Positions 1-8,945 of a stretch of DNA of 64,000 nt are shown here, in pieces. Source of the stretch: Sphingobacteriia bacterium (GTDB lineage: Bacteria > Bacteroidota > Bacteroidia > Chitinophagales > Chitinophagaceae); assembly GCA_004294135.1 (NCBI GenBank), contig RDZY01000018.1, positions 1 to 64,000 on the forward strand. The letters run 5' to 3'. The notes under the pieces are model-generated. The model saw only the letters and a list, made by a program, of their open reading frames with translations, made no database searches and was not told the DNA's origin. A program made the position numbers and the translations under genes. Within the stretch, counting starts at the first letter, position 1, and each line of letters starts with the position of its first letter.

Positions 1-53
1 TATACCCGCAATTAATTCAACATATCTTTCCTATTTTCAGCCTAAATTGCACC

Positions 54-842
54 ATGCAATTGCATTTTTATAAATACCAAGGCACTGGCAACGACTTTAT
101 TATTTTAAATAATAGAACTGGCTCTATTGATTTATCCCAAGCGCAAATTCGTTTTTTATGCGATAGGAAATTTGGGATAGGTGCAGACGGGTTGATGCTG
201 CTGAACACTATTGTAGGCTACGATTTTGAAATGAAATATTACAATGCCGATGGTTCTGAAAGCACTATGTGCGGCAATGGCGGCAGGTGCCTAACACGTT
301 TTGCCTATGACAGCGGAATTCAAAAAGAACAATATTCATTTTTAGCTATTGATGGCCCACATGAAGCGAAACTTGCCAATAATGGATGGATACATTTAAA
401 AATGATTGATGTAAGTACAATAATAAAACATGGCAATGATTTTGTGCTAAATACAGGATCACCTCATTATATTAAGCAAGTAAATGAATTAGATACATTG
501 GATGTATTTACCGAAGGCCGCAGCATTCGTTACAATGATGAATTTGGGGCCGATGGCATTAATGTGAATTTTGTATGCCAAGCAGGTGAATGCATCAAGG
601 TAAGAACTTATGAGCGCGGTGTGGAAGATGAAACGCTTAGTTGCGGAACAGGTGTAACAGCTGCTGCACTTGCATTTGCAGGCGATAGCAACGGATTCAA
701 CAAAATTAATATTGAAACCAAGGGTGGTAAGTTAACCGTTGAATTTAATAAAATAGGCCCCAATAATTTTAATAATATATGGCTTTGTGGACCCGCCGTA
801 TTTGTATTTGAGGGAGATATTGATTTAAACTTAACCCATTAA
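54..842 (+). CDS. dapF: Diaminopimelate epimerase
   Basis: Converts LL- to meso-2,6-diaminopimelate in the cytoplasm for lysine and peptidoglycan synthesis. The 262-residue length is normal for DapF. The two-base catalytic cysteine pair is visible: C73 in the motif MCGNGGRC and C197 in SCGTGVTAAA. The N-terminal GTGNDF motif (residues 10-15) is also typical. The start at the ATG directly before QLHFYKYQGTGNDF gives a standard N terminus. The gene is followed after 5 bp by the CorA-type gene and then the Nudix gene, which suggests one transcript. Family assignment is firm; operon membership is inferred from spacing. Confidence 0.97.
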   Translation: MQLHFYKYQGTGNDFIILNNRTGSIDLSQAQIRFLCDRKFGIGADGLMLLNTIVGYDFEMKYYNADGSESTMCGNGGRCLTRFAYDSGIQKEQYSFLAIDGPHEAKLANNGWIHLKMIDVSTIIKHGNDFVLNTGSPHYIKQVNELDTLDVFTEGRSIRYNDEFGADGINVNFVCQAGECIKVRTYERGVEDETLSCGTGVTAAALAFAGDSNGFNKINIETKGGKLTVEFNKIGPNNFNNIWLCGPAVFVFEGDIDLNLTH

Positions 843-847
843 ATAAG

Positions 848-1786
848 ATGATTCAATATTTTAAAAATATAGCAGGTCAAACCATTGAAATAGAAAAAGC
901 CGATCAAGGCGTTTGGGTAAACTTGGTTCCTCCGTTTAAAGAAGAAGAATTTATAGAACTCAGCAATGAGCTGGATATTCCCATTGAATTTCTTCGTGAT
1001 TCACTCGATATTGATGAACGTCCTCGTTATGAAACAGAGGATAATGTAAAATTCATCATCATCAAAACACCCACAGAAAATAATTCTTTTAACGATAGTG
1101 ATGCTTTTTATATTACCATTCCAATCTGCATTATTCTTACCCACAATCAAATTATAACGGTCAACTCGTTCGACAATGGCGCTATTAAAAAGTTTTTAAA
1201 TACTTTTCAGAAAAGGCATCCTGACAAACGCAATATGATGGTACTAAAGGTATTTGAGAAAGTAGTTCAAACTTTTTTAGACTACCTTAAAGAAATCAAT
1301 CACAATAGAAACCAGTACGAGCAAAGCCTTTACGATAGCAATAGCAATGTAGATTTGCTAAAACTAATGCGGGTACAGAAGAGTCTTGTTTATTTTGTTA
1401 CAGCACTTCGCAGCAATGAAATGCTGATGATGAAAATGGAAAGAACCAATTTTTTGGGGCTCACAGAAGAAGAACGTGAGTTCTTACAAGACTTGATTGT
1501 AGACACCAGTCAAGCCTTAGAAATGGCCAATATTTATACCAATATATTAAGCTCTACTATGGATGCTTTTGCAAGTATTATCAGTAATAACTTGAACAAT
1601 GTGATGAAGCGACTCACTTCTATTACTATTATACTTTCATTGCCCATTTTAGTCACCAGTATTTATGGAATGAATGTGGACCTCCCCTACCAGCGTTCTA
1701 CACATGCATTTTATATTCCAGTAATTATTTCTCTATTGATTTCTGTAATTATTGGAGGATATTTTTATAAGAAAAAATGGTTTTAA
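848..1786 (+). CDS. corA: CorA-family divalent cation transporter
   Basis: Inner-membrane Mg2+ (or Co2+/Ni2+) channel of the CorA/MIT family. The protein has 312 residues: a long acidic and helical cytoplasmic domain, then two C-terminal membrane helices. The signature GMN motif sits at about residues 274-276 (YGMNVDLP), between the two hydrophobic segments, and the chain ends in a basic KKKWF tail as in CorA. The start lies 5 bp after dapF and the stop is 3 bp before the Nudix gene, so the three are probably co-transcribed. Substrate preference cannot be read from the sequence. Confidence 0.93.
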   Translation: MIQYFKNIAGQTIEIEKADQGVWVNLVPPFKEEEFIELSNELDIPIEFLRDSLDIDERPRYETEDNVKFIIIKTPTENNSFNDSDAFYITIPICIILTHNQIITVNSFDNGAIKKFLNTFQKRHPDKRNMMVLKVFEKVVQTFLDYLKEINHNRNQYEQSLYDSNSNVDLLKLMRVQKSLVYFVTALRSNEMLMMKMERTNFLGLTEEEREFLQDLIVDTSQALEMANIYTNILSSTMDAFASIISNNLNNVMKRLTSITIILSLPILVTSIYGMNVDLPYQRSTHAFYIPVIISLLISVIIGGYFYKKKWF

Positions 1787-1789
1787 TCA

Positions 1790-2248
1790 ATGGCTTATTT
1801 TAATATACGCGTTTACGGCATTTTACTTGACCAGCAAAATCGATTACTGGTAAGCGATGAATTTATCCGAGGCAATTATTACACCAAATTACCCGGTGGT
1901 GGAATGGAAATTGGTGAAGGAACCAGGGACTGCCTGCAGAGAGAATTTATGGAAGAAACAGGATTGAATATAGTAGTAGGAGAACATTTCTATACCACCG
2001 ATTTCCATCAAATTTCTGCTTTCAATAACAAAGATCAAATTGTATCTATCTACTATAGGGTTTACGCAAACAATATTACAGGTTTAATCACCAGCGATAT
2101 CCCTTTTAATTTTACTACAAAACAAACGGCTGATCCTACCAAAGAAGCGGAAGTATTTCGTTGGATATCATGGCAGGAACTGACTTCAGAAAGTGTATCG
2201 CTTCCTATTGATAAAGTAGTAATTGAGTTATTGAAGCGTAATACCTAA
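1790..2248 (+). CDS. Nudix hydrolase
   Basis: A 152-residue Nudix-fold pyrophosphohydrolase. The complete Nudix box (G-x5-E-x7-RE-x2-EE-x-G) lies at residues 37-59, with R51, E52, E55 and E56 as the Mg2+-binding core. The rest of the chain is a single alpha/beta Nudix domain with no fused part, so the substrate (nucleotide sugar, oxidised nucleotide or other NDP-X) cannot be named. It is the third gene of the dapF-corA run, 3 bp after corA. Its 3' end overlaps the 3' end of the convergent epimerase gene by 21 bp, and no terminator is visible between them. Confidence 0.9.
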   Translation: MAYFNIRVYGILLDQQNRLLVSDEFIRGNYYTKLPGGGMEIGEGTRDCLQREFMEETGLNIVVGEHFYTTDFHQISAFNNKDQIVSIYYRVYANNITGLITSDIPFNFTTKQTADPTKEAEVFRWISWQELTSESVSLPIDKVVIELLKRNT

Positions 2249-3244
2249 TCCAGGTTTTCCACTTAGTTCAACTTTTCCTTGATTGTAAATTACGCCTGTT
2301 GCTATATCTTCCGATAACATTAAAGGGCCATCCATATCAACATAATCCAATTGCGGTAGAAAGTGGCCAATAGCTGCTGAGCCAACAGTACTTTCATTCA
2401 TGCTGCCCATCATTACTTTTAATCCCAGCGCACGGGCTTCTTGAATCATTCTGCGAGCAGGAGTTAGCCCACTACATTTGGTAAGTTTAATATTAATACC
2501 ATGAAAATGAGCCGCACATTTTTTTACATCCTGTTCTTTCACACAGCTCTCATCTGCAATTAATGGAAGTACTGATTTTTCAAACAGTATTTTCATATCA
2601 TCCCAATTGTCTTTTGCAAGCGGCTGTTCAATAAATTCTACTCCAAGTGTTTTCAACAAAGGAATTTTAAGGAGGGCCTCTTCTAAAGTCCACCCTGCAT
2701 TGGCATCAATCCTGAATGCCGCGCTGGTATGTTTACGAAGTGTTTCCATAATTGCAATATCATCTGGGGAACCCAGCTTTATTTTATAGATAGGCCAAGG
2801 CTTTGATTTCATTTTTGCTACCATTTTTTCAATGGTATCTATTCCAATCGTATAATCGCAAAGGGGCAGATCATTGCGCCATTCAGTATTCCATAATTGA
2901 TACAAAGGTTTGGCTTTCATCTGTCCATACAAATCCCAGCCAGCCATATCAAGTGCCGATACTAGAAAAGGATTTTGGGGAAACAAGTGATGCAGGTAAT
3001 GCCAGTAACGCTTAGGATCTGTGATGGCAAATTTCTCTACCATCGTTCGCTTTGCTTCTAAGTCGCCCATCATTTGTTCTACTGTAATATTATAGTAGGC
3101 AATAGCCGGAGCTTCACCATACCCTTTAAAAGGGCCGATCGAAAGTTCTACCACCAAAGCGGGTTGGTGCGTTTTTGTTCTTCCATTCGAAATAGTGAAT
3201 GGGTATTCAAAAGGCAGGTTGATTTGTTTATAATTTAGTTGCAA
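2228..3244 (-). CDS. Dipeptide epimerase (enolase superfamily)
   Basis: Member of the muconate-lactonizing subgroup of the enolase superfamily, most like L-Ala-D/L-Glu epimerases, which act on peptidoglycan-derived dipeptides. The 338 residues show the expected catalytic set: the KxK pair at K154/K156 (IYKIKLG), metal ligands D180 (RIDANAGW), E206 (FIEQPL) and D231 (IADES), and the opposing lysine K253 (NIKLTK). The N-terminal capping domain is present. It lies 11 bp downstream of the glucanotransferase gene on the same strand, so co-transcription is likely although the pathways differ. Exact dipeptide specificity is inferred from the family only. Confidence 0.9.
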   Translation of the reverse strand: MQLNYKQINLPFEYPFTISNGRTKTHQPALVVELSIGPFKGYGEAPAIAYYNITVEQMMGDLEAKRTMVEKFAITDPKRYWHYLHHLFPQNPFLVSALDMAGWDLYGQMKAKPLYQLWNTEWRNDLPLCDYTIGIDTIEKMVAKMKSKPWPIYKIKLGSPDDIAIMETLRKHTSAAFRIDANAGWTLEEALLKIPLLKTLGVEFIEQPLAKDNWDDMKILFEKSVLPLIADESCVKEQDVKKCAAHFHGINIKLTKCSGLTPARRMIQEARALGLKVMMGSMNESTVGSAAIGHFLPQLDYVDMDGPLMLSEDIATGVIYNQGKVELSGKPGLGITLQ

Positions 3245-3255
3245 TAGATAAAAAT

Positions 3256-6081
3256 TTATCTGCCAGAAGATTGAATAAATCCCGACAGTTCTTCATTAAA
3301 ATCGTTTGATTCCATCAAATCTTCCAGTTGAAGATGCATTCTGTAACGCCAGTAGTGATTCGGATTTGCTGGAATATTAATTCTTTCCAATACAGGATTA
3401 TCCCTTCGCACTTGTTCATGCATTCCCATAAGATCTTGTAATTGGAAAATAGACCAGATGGCTGGAGAAAATAAATGTTGTACTACAATGGCTTTATTAA
3501 TCCATGCTTCACAATAATAAGGAGCTTCACCCCATTGCCCTAATTCATGATTATAAAACCGCTGTATGGCAGCCCTATCCTCTTCCCACCATCCACGAAG
3601 GGTGCTCATATCATGTGTAGAAGGTGTAACCACACTTAGATAGGGAGCGTTATTGGGATGAAAAAATTCTTTACATTCGTCTTTCGGCATACGCTGAATT
3701 TCGAGGCTTAACAATCCGAGTTGTTGCATTATCTCTGGCACACAATCAGGTACCATACCTAAATCTTCTCCGCAAACCATCATATTGGTACTCCGTTTTA
3801 GTGCGGGCAATTTTTGTAATGCTTCCTTTTTCCAAAAATCACTCTGTCTGCGAAAAAAATAATGGATATACAATTCGCGCAATTGTTGTTGTGTTTCATA
3901 GGCCAAATACCGGAATGAAGCGGTATGCTCCATATTAAAACGGAAGTGAAACTGCTCACCACTTCCATCTGCATCAAATAGTATGATATTACTGATCAGA
4001 TTGTATAAGCCTTGTTTAATTTTAAGGTGTTGTTCATCCTGCTCCAAATTCATAAAGTGTTGCTCTACCAAACGCTGTGTTACAAATGCAGGTTTTAATA
4101 GATAACTATCAGAAGTTGATTTATTCAGAAACATACTTTTCACCAACTCATTATCATAACCAAAAATTTCCCAAAGCACTGCATCGGTAATATATGGCTG
4201 GGTATATCGGCTGTAATTAAACCAGATTCCTTGTTGATTGAACTCATTTATATGAACAGGTAAAGCGGGCACAAAGTGGCCCATAATACCTTCAACGGAA
4301 TGTAAGGGGATACTCCATATTCGGAAGAATCCTAAAATATGGTCAATTCTAAATGCATCAAAATAATAGCGCATCTGCTCAAAGCGTTGCTTCCACCAAG
4401 CAAATCCATCTTCTTGCATTCGTTGCCAATTATAGGTTGGAAATCCCCAATTTTGGCCAGTAATCGCAAAGTCGTCGGGTGGAGCACCTGCTTGAAAATT
4501 CATATGATAAAGTTCTGGATGCTGCCAAGTATCAGCTCCATATCTATACACCCCTATTGCAATATCACCTTTTAAAATAATGCCTTTGCTATGCGCATAT
4601 TCAGTAGCTTCTTTTAGTTGAAGGTGTAAATGATATTGAGTAAAATAATGAAAAGCAATTTCAGCATAACTGTCCGCATTTTCATCCGTGAATGCTGTAA
4701 TATCTGCTGCTTTATATTGTTGATGAGCAGGCCATTTGCCAAAATCTACTGTTCCATATTCATCACGCAGGTAACAAAATACAGCATAAGAAACCAACCA
4801 GTGTTTGTTTTGTCCAAAAAAATCTTTAAACCCTTTTGATTGTAACCATTTTTTACCTGCCTGCTTATAGACTTGTCTTACAAATTCAATTTTTAATTCA
4901 ATAACCGCATTATAATCCACTTCTGCTAATGCATTCAGTTCCTGACCTATTATGGTTGCTTTTTTTAACGCTGCTTTTTGTGAATTACCAGCAAGTGCAG
5001 CAAGATTCAGGTAAAGTGGATGTAACGCAAACGCAGAAATAGCTGCATAAGGGTATGAATCCTTCCAACTATGGGTGGCCATTGTATCATTAATGGGCAA
5101 GATTTGTATTAGTTTCAGTCCCACTTTTACTGACCAATCGGCCAATAGTTTCAGGTCAGCAAATTCCCCTACGCCCAAACTATTTGTGGTTCTCAAGCTA
5201 AAAACAGGAATGGCTAATCCCGCCCCCTTCCAAGTATTATTAGGCAAATAAGTATAGCCATCGTTTATTCGAATACTCTTTTTCTTTTCCGCGGCTTCAT
5301 AGATCATCCTATTATTACCCGCTTCAAATTGTATGAATTGTTTCTGCACAAAATCATAAATACCATACTTGTATGCAATTGGAAAGCTTTGCTTGGTAAA
5401 GTCTACCGAAAGCTCAAAATAATCAAGCCCTGCCACTCTGTTCATTAGCAAGGGCTTATCGGTTAACCAGTTACCCATTTTATGAGCAGACCCAATGATA
5501 CAAAGGGTTTGGTGTTTGGTTAATAAGGGACTCTTAACGTTAAAAATATGGGTTGATTTTTTGGGACTAGGAACGGTAAATGCTGTAAAATTTTGTTGCA
5601 ATAGTACAGATTGAAAAGCTGCCGTATAAAAAATATTTTCATAATAGCCAGCATGATTCCAACTGTCAATCAACAATAAATTGTTTGTGGTAGATTTTTC
5701 AATAGAAAAAAAATGAACCTTACCTGCGTCAATCACGTAGGTTCCGTCCTGATTTTTCAATAAATAATTGTAATATACCCGATCAGTATCTTCAGAATTG
5801 GATGGCCATTGAATGGTTACACTCCATCCCTCTTCGTTTAAATATTGGAGCGGAATAGCGGTATCTATACTTCCATTTCCTAAAACTGGGTGGTTGCCGA
5901 GTATAAAAAGATTTTGCCCAAAAGATGTTTTAAATCTCAAATGAAAGCTGATGCTTATGGCAGCAACTTTAGCTTTTTTAGCAGCGGTTTTTTTGGGAAT
6001 TTTCTTTACAATTACACCAGCCAATTGAACATCAATAGCAGTTGCATCTTTAGACCCATTTTTTTTCTTTACAGTAGCCAA
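3256..6081 (-). CDS. malQ: 4-alpha-glucanotransferase, DPE2-like, with two CBM20 domains
   Basis: GH77 disproportionating enzyme that transfers alpha-1,4-glucan segments. At 941 residues it is far longer than classical MalQ. Residues about 42-150 and 175-275 read as two tandem CBM20 starch-binding domains, an arrangement known from plant DPE2 and some bacteria. The catalytic domain follows from about residue 280. The nucleophile is D580 in FRIDHILGFFRIW, the acid/base E772 in CGEDLGMVPDC, and D824 in PSTHDMSTLRGWW completes the GH77 set. Residues 1-40 are an odd lysine/alanine-rich low-complexity leader with no signal peptide, so the enzyme should be cytoplasmic. It may act on maltose or glycogen-like heteroglycan; that part is inferred. 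Confidence 0.95.
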   Translation of the reverse strand: MATVKKKNGSKDATAIDVQLAGVIVKKIPKKTAAKKAKVAAISISFHLRFKTSFGQNLFILGNHPVLGNGSIDTAIPLQYLNEEGWSVTIQWPSNSEDTDRVYYNYLLKNQDGTYVIDAGKVHFFSIEKSTTNNLLLIDSWNHAGYYENIFYTAAFQSVLLQQNFTAFTVPSPKKSTHIFNVKSPLLTKHQTLCIIGSAHKMGNWLTDKPLLMNRVAGLDYFELSVDFTKQSFPIAYKYGIYDFVQKQFIQFEAGNNRMIYEAAEKKKSIRINDGYTYLPNNTWKGAGLAIPVFSLRTTNSLGVGEFADLKLLADWSVKVGLKLIQILPINDTMATHSWKDSYPYAAISAFALHPLYLNLAALAGNSQKAALKKATIIGQELNALAEVDYNAVIELKIEFVRQVYKQAGKKWLQSKGFKDFFGQNKHWLVSYAVFCYLRDEYGTVDFGKWPAHQQYKAADITAFTDENADSYAEIAFHYFTQYHLHLQLKEATEYAHSKGIILKGDIAIGVYRYGADTWQHPELYHMNFQAGAPPDDFAITGQNWGFPTYNWQRMQEDGFAWWKQRFEQMRYYFDAFRIDHILGFFRIWSIPLHSVEGIMGHFVPALPVHINEFNQQGIWFNYSRYTQPYITDAVLWEIFGYDNELVKSMFLNKSTSDSYLLKPAFVTQRLVEQHFMNLEQDEQHLKIKQGLYNLISNIILFDADGSGEQFHFRFNMEHTASFRYLAYETQQQLRELYIHYFFRRQSDFWKKEALQKLPALKRSTNMMVCGEDLGMVPDCVPEIMQQLGLLSLEIQRMPKDECKEFFHPNNAPYLSVVTPSTHDMSTLRGWWEEDRAAIQRFYNHELGQWGEAPYYCEAWINKAIVVQHLFSPAIWSIFQLQDLMGMHEQVRRDNPVLERINIPANPNHYWRYRMHLQLEDLMESNDFNEELSGFIQSSGR

Positions 6082-6164
6082 AATTGAAATATTTAGATGC
6101 GCTAAAATAACAAAACAATATTTAACCCAAGCAGAATGGCTTAAATAGGGACTGTTACGCTACT

Positions 6165-7766
6165 TTAAACACCTGAAATAATCATATCTGCCCCTTTTTC
6201 GGCAATCATAATAGTAGCAGCATTGGTATTCCCCGAAACAATAGTTGGCATTACAGAAGCATCAACCACCCGCAATCCTTTCACTTTATGCACCCTTAAT
6301 GTATGATCGGTTACTGCCATTGAATCGACCCCCATTTTGCAGGTACCGACTGGATGATACAGGGTTTCCAAGGTTTTTTTAATATGAACAATTAAGGCAT
6401 CATCACTGGAAAAATCTGCGGGGAAACTAATATTTCCTTCGGTGTACTTTGCCAAAGCAGGTGCCGTAATTATTTTCATGGACTGCTTAATGGCGGTCAA
6501 TATTTTTTGAAGGTCCTCAGGCTCAGCTAATGCATTGTGATTGATGATGGGATAATCTTTTGGGTTGGCAGATTTTAATGCAATTGTACCCCTGCTTGCT
6601 GGTCTAATTAAAATAGCCATAACTCCTATCCCATCTCGGGTTGAATATGTTTTTAAATCATAAATATCGGTGGACTCATCGGCAATGCCCAGTGGCACAA
6701 AATGAAATTGAATATCTGGCCTTGTTAATTTGGGGCTAGACTTTTGGAATGCGTTGGCTTCGAGGGGACTATTGCCCATGGGGCCTTTCTTAAAAAGTAA
6801 ATGTTGCAGTACAGCTTTCGTCATTCTCCAAGGCTTTAAAAAAGCATTGGCAGTTTCTGTATTCGATTGGGCACTGATACCGGTCCAAAAATGGTCTTGT
6901 AAATTTTTACCTACACCTTGCAATGGCACTAATGCATCAATACCTACTCGTTTTAGTTCGGTAGGATCACCAATGCCAGAAAGCATTAATATTTGAGGGG
7001 ACTGAATAGCGCCAGCAGCTACAATCACTTCTTTATTGCAGTTGATACGCTCAGAGTTGGTATACGAAGTAGCCACTTCAACCCCAGTAGCGCGACCATT
7101 TTCAATAATTACTCGTTTTACCAAAGTATGGGTTTTAACAGTCAAGTTTTTCCGTTTCATTGCAGGTTTTAAAAAAGCCACTGCAGTACTATGTCGCTTA
7201 TTATTTTTAATGGTAAACTGAAGTAAATGAGCACCGTCTTGTTTGGCACCGTTATAATCCACTGTTTTTTCCATCCCTATTTCTGCACAAGCATCTACAA
7301 AAGCAAGAGCGAAGGGGCTGGGTTCTTTAGCATAATTAATATGCAATGGGCCATCTGTTCCGTGGTATTCCGATTGAATATCTTGGTTCAATTCTGACTT
7401 TTTAAAATACGGAAGTACTTCATCATAACTCCATCCGGTATTACCCAATGCAGCCCATTCATTAAAATCTTCTTTATTACCTCTCACATAGGCCATAGCA
7501 TTGGTAGAGCTGCTGCCGCCCAATGTTTTACCCCTAGGAATATAGAGTTTACGCTGGTTAAGTTGAGGTTGTGGTTCGCCCCAAAACTGCCAATCCACTT
7601 CAGTTCTATGCAGTTTGCAATACGCACCGGGTATATGTATTTCCATTTTAGAATCAGGTCCACCTGCTTCAATTAATAAAACTTTATTTTCCGGATTTTC
7701 TGTCAATCGATTCGCCAAAACACATCCTGCAGAACCTGCACCAATAATAATATAGTCATAAGCCAT
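6165..7766 (-). CDS. GMC-family FAD-dependent oxidoreductase (choline/alcohol dehydrogenase-like)
   Basis: Flavoprotein of the glucose-methanol-choline family. The FAD-binding Rossmann motif GAGSAGC lies at the extreme N terminus (residues about 9-15), and GGSSSTNAM matches the second FAD motif. The C-terminal active site shows the histidine of YHPVGTCKMG and the asparagine of GNTNAATIMIAEKGA. The frame stays open 62 codons further upstream, but that extension would run across the start of the divergent rnhA gene and resembles no GMC protein, so the ATG at 7766 is chosen. Length is then 533 residues, close to BetA. The substrate is not determinable; no betaine aldehyde dehydrogenase is nearby. 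Confidence 0.9.
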   Translation of the reverse strand: MAYDYIIIGAGSAGCVLANRLTENPENKVLLIEAGGPDSKMEIHIPGAYCKLHRTEVDWQFWGEPQPQLNQRKLYIPRGKTLGGSSSTNAMAYVRGNKEDFNEWAALGNTGWSYDEVLPYFKKSELNQDIQSEYHGTDGPLHINYAKEPSPFALAFVDACAEIGMEKTVDYNGAKQDGAHLLQFTIKNNKRHSTAVAFLKPAMKRKNLTVKTHTLVKRVIIENGRATGVEVATSYTNSERINCNKEVIVAAGAIQSPQILMLSGIGDPTELKRVGIDALVPLQGVGKNLQDHFWTGISAQSNTETANAFLKPWRMTKAVLQHLLFKKGPMGNSPLEANAFQKSSPKLTRPDIQFHFVPLGIADESTDIYDLKTYSTRDGIGVMAILIRPASRGTIALKSANPKDYPIINHNALAEPEDLQKILTAIKQSMKIITAPALAKYTEGNISFPADFSSDDALIVHIKKTLETLYHPVGTCKMGVDSMAVTDHTLRVHKVKGLRVVDASVMPTIVSGNTNAATIMIAEKGADMIISGV

Positions 7767-7799
7767 GGGATAAATATAGTGGTTTTGGCGTGTATTTTT

Positions 7800-7807
7800 T
7801 ACCTTCG
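7800..7807 (+). promoter_or_regulatory. Putative -7 element for rnhA
   Basis: TACCTTCG lies 23 bp before the rnhA start and is one base off the Bacteroidota -7 consensus TAnnTTTG. It sits in the short divergent gap between the GMC gene and rnhA. No convincing -33 element is seen. Confidence 0.4.
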
Positions 7808-7829
7808 TGCTTTGAACCTGTAAATCATT

Positions 7830-8300
7830 ATGTCTCATCCACTGCTTATATACACTGATGGCGCTGCGCGCGGCAACCCTGGCCCTGGTGGTTATGGTAT
7901 AGTATTGGTATGGGGACAAAAAAGAAAAGAAATTTCGGCGGGCTACCGACATACCACCAATAACCGCATGGAACTCTTAGCAGTCATTACTGCACTTGAA
8001 CTACTGAGCAAAGAAGATATTCCAGTAACCATTTATACGGATAGTAAATATATTGTGGACAGTGTTCAAAAAGGCTGGCTCATGAATTGGATTAAGACTG
8101 ATTTTAAAGGCGGCAAAAAGAATAGGGATCTTTGGGTACGTTATTACACAATAGCAAAAAAATTCAAGGTGAATTTTATTTGGGTAAAGGGACATGCTGA
8201 TAATGCGCTGAATAATAGATGTGATGAATTGGCCACAGCAGCAGCAGACGGCAAAAATTTACTGGTAGATCAGGAGTATGAAAATGGAATAAATGATTGA
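7830..8300 (+). CDS. rnhA: Ribonuclease HI
   Basis: Degrades the RNA strand of RNA-DNA hybrids. At 156 residues it has standard bacterial RNase HI length. The four metal-binding carboxylates are present: D10 (IYTDGAARGNPGPGG), E48 (NRMELLAV), D71 (TDSKY) and D132 (NRCDELA). H122 in VKGHADN matches the catalytic-loop histidine. The basic protrusion around residues 85-100 (KTDFKGGKKNRD) is also seen. It is transcribed divergently from the GMC oxidoreductase gene and converges on the DUF6580 gene 5 bp away. Confidence 0.97.
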   Translation: MSHPLLIYTDGAARGNPGPGGYGIVLVWGQKRKEISAGYRHTTNNRMELLAVITALELLSKEDIPVTIYTDSKYIVDSVQKGWLMNWIKTDFKGGKKNRDLWVRYYTIAKKFKVNFIWVKGHADNALNNRCDELATAAADGKNLLVDQEYENGIND

Positions 8301-8305
8301 CTTAC

Positions 8306-8869
8306 TTAAGCAAGATTTTTACTCGCTATTTTATTACTAAATAAAGCATAAGAACCAAATAGTACGGCAGCGAAGAAAAGTGTTGAATAAATACTATTGG
8401 GATAAAAAGGTAGACCATCAGCGTAACAAGCTATTAGTCCCCCCATATTTTTAGGCCTGTTGAAACCTCCACCTTTTAACCAAACCAATCCATTGGACAA
8501 GATAAAATAAGCAGTAGGAGCAGCAATAGCAGCAGCAAATATGGATACTATTTTTCTGTTATTTACTAAAAACCCGATGCCAGTTAAGCTGATAAAAAGG
8601 AGGTAGTTCACCCATTGTCCTTTATAAAAACCACCAATAGTAGAAAGACCGTTTATATGCAGCAATTCATACAATAAATCTGAGATAAACATGGAAAGCA
8701 GGGGCAATAGGAAAGCAATTTTCTTGTCTTTCACAAAAATAGAGCCAGCGAAGAGTGCTACTGCAATCTGGGGAGCAAAACCCAGCGGGCGGTCAGGAAA
8801 AATTCTATACAGGGCAGTAGCGAATACCATTAGCCCAAGCGATATCAATATATTTTTAGTCAGTTTCAT
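8306..8869 (-). CDS. DUF6580-like multi-pass membrane protein, possible transporter
   Basis: Small integral membrane protein of 187 residues with about five hydrophobic segments and an RxFPDRPLGFAPQ-type sequence after the first helix. The overall look matches the proteins named DUF6580 family putative transport protein, which resemble ECF-type substrate-binding components. The frame is open further upstream, but the ATG at 8869 begins a clean N-terminal helix (MKLTKNILISLGL). The gene lies 76 bp downstream of manA on the same strand. No transported substrate can be assigned; the DUF match is from memory of the family pattern and should be treated as probable. Confidence 0.7.
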   Translation of the reverse strand: MKLTKNILISLGLMVFATALYRIFPDRPLGFAPQIAVALFAGSIFVKDKKIAFLLPLLSMFISDLLYELLHINGLSTIGGFYKGQWVNYLLFISLTGIGFLVNNRKIVSIFAAAIAAPTAYFILSNGLVWLKGGGFNRPKNMGGLIACYADGLPFYPNSIYSTLFFAAVLFGSYALFSNKIASKNLA

Positions 8870-8945
8870 TATAATCAATTTCGTCACAAAAGTAGGCGTA
8901 AAACCAATAGCCTCCACGCCATTTTTACCCATGATGTGAATAATC

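Noticed and set aside
7767..7952. N-terminal extension of the GMC oxidoreductase frame
   Set aside because: It crosses the divergent rnhA start, has no family similarity, and the FAD motif begins right after the ATG at 7766.
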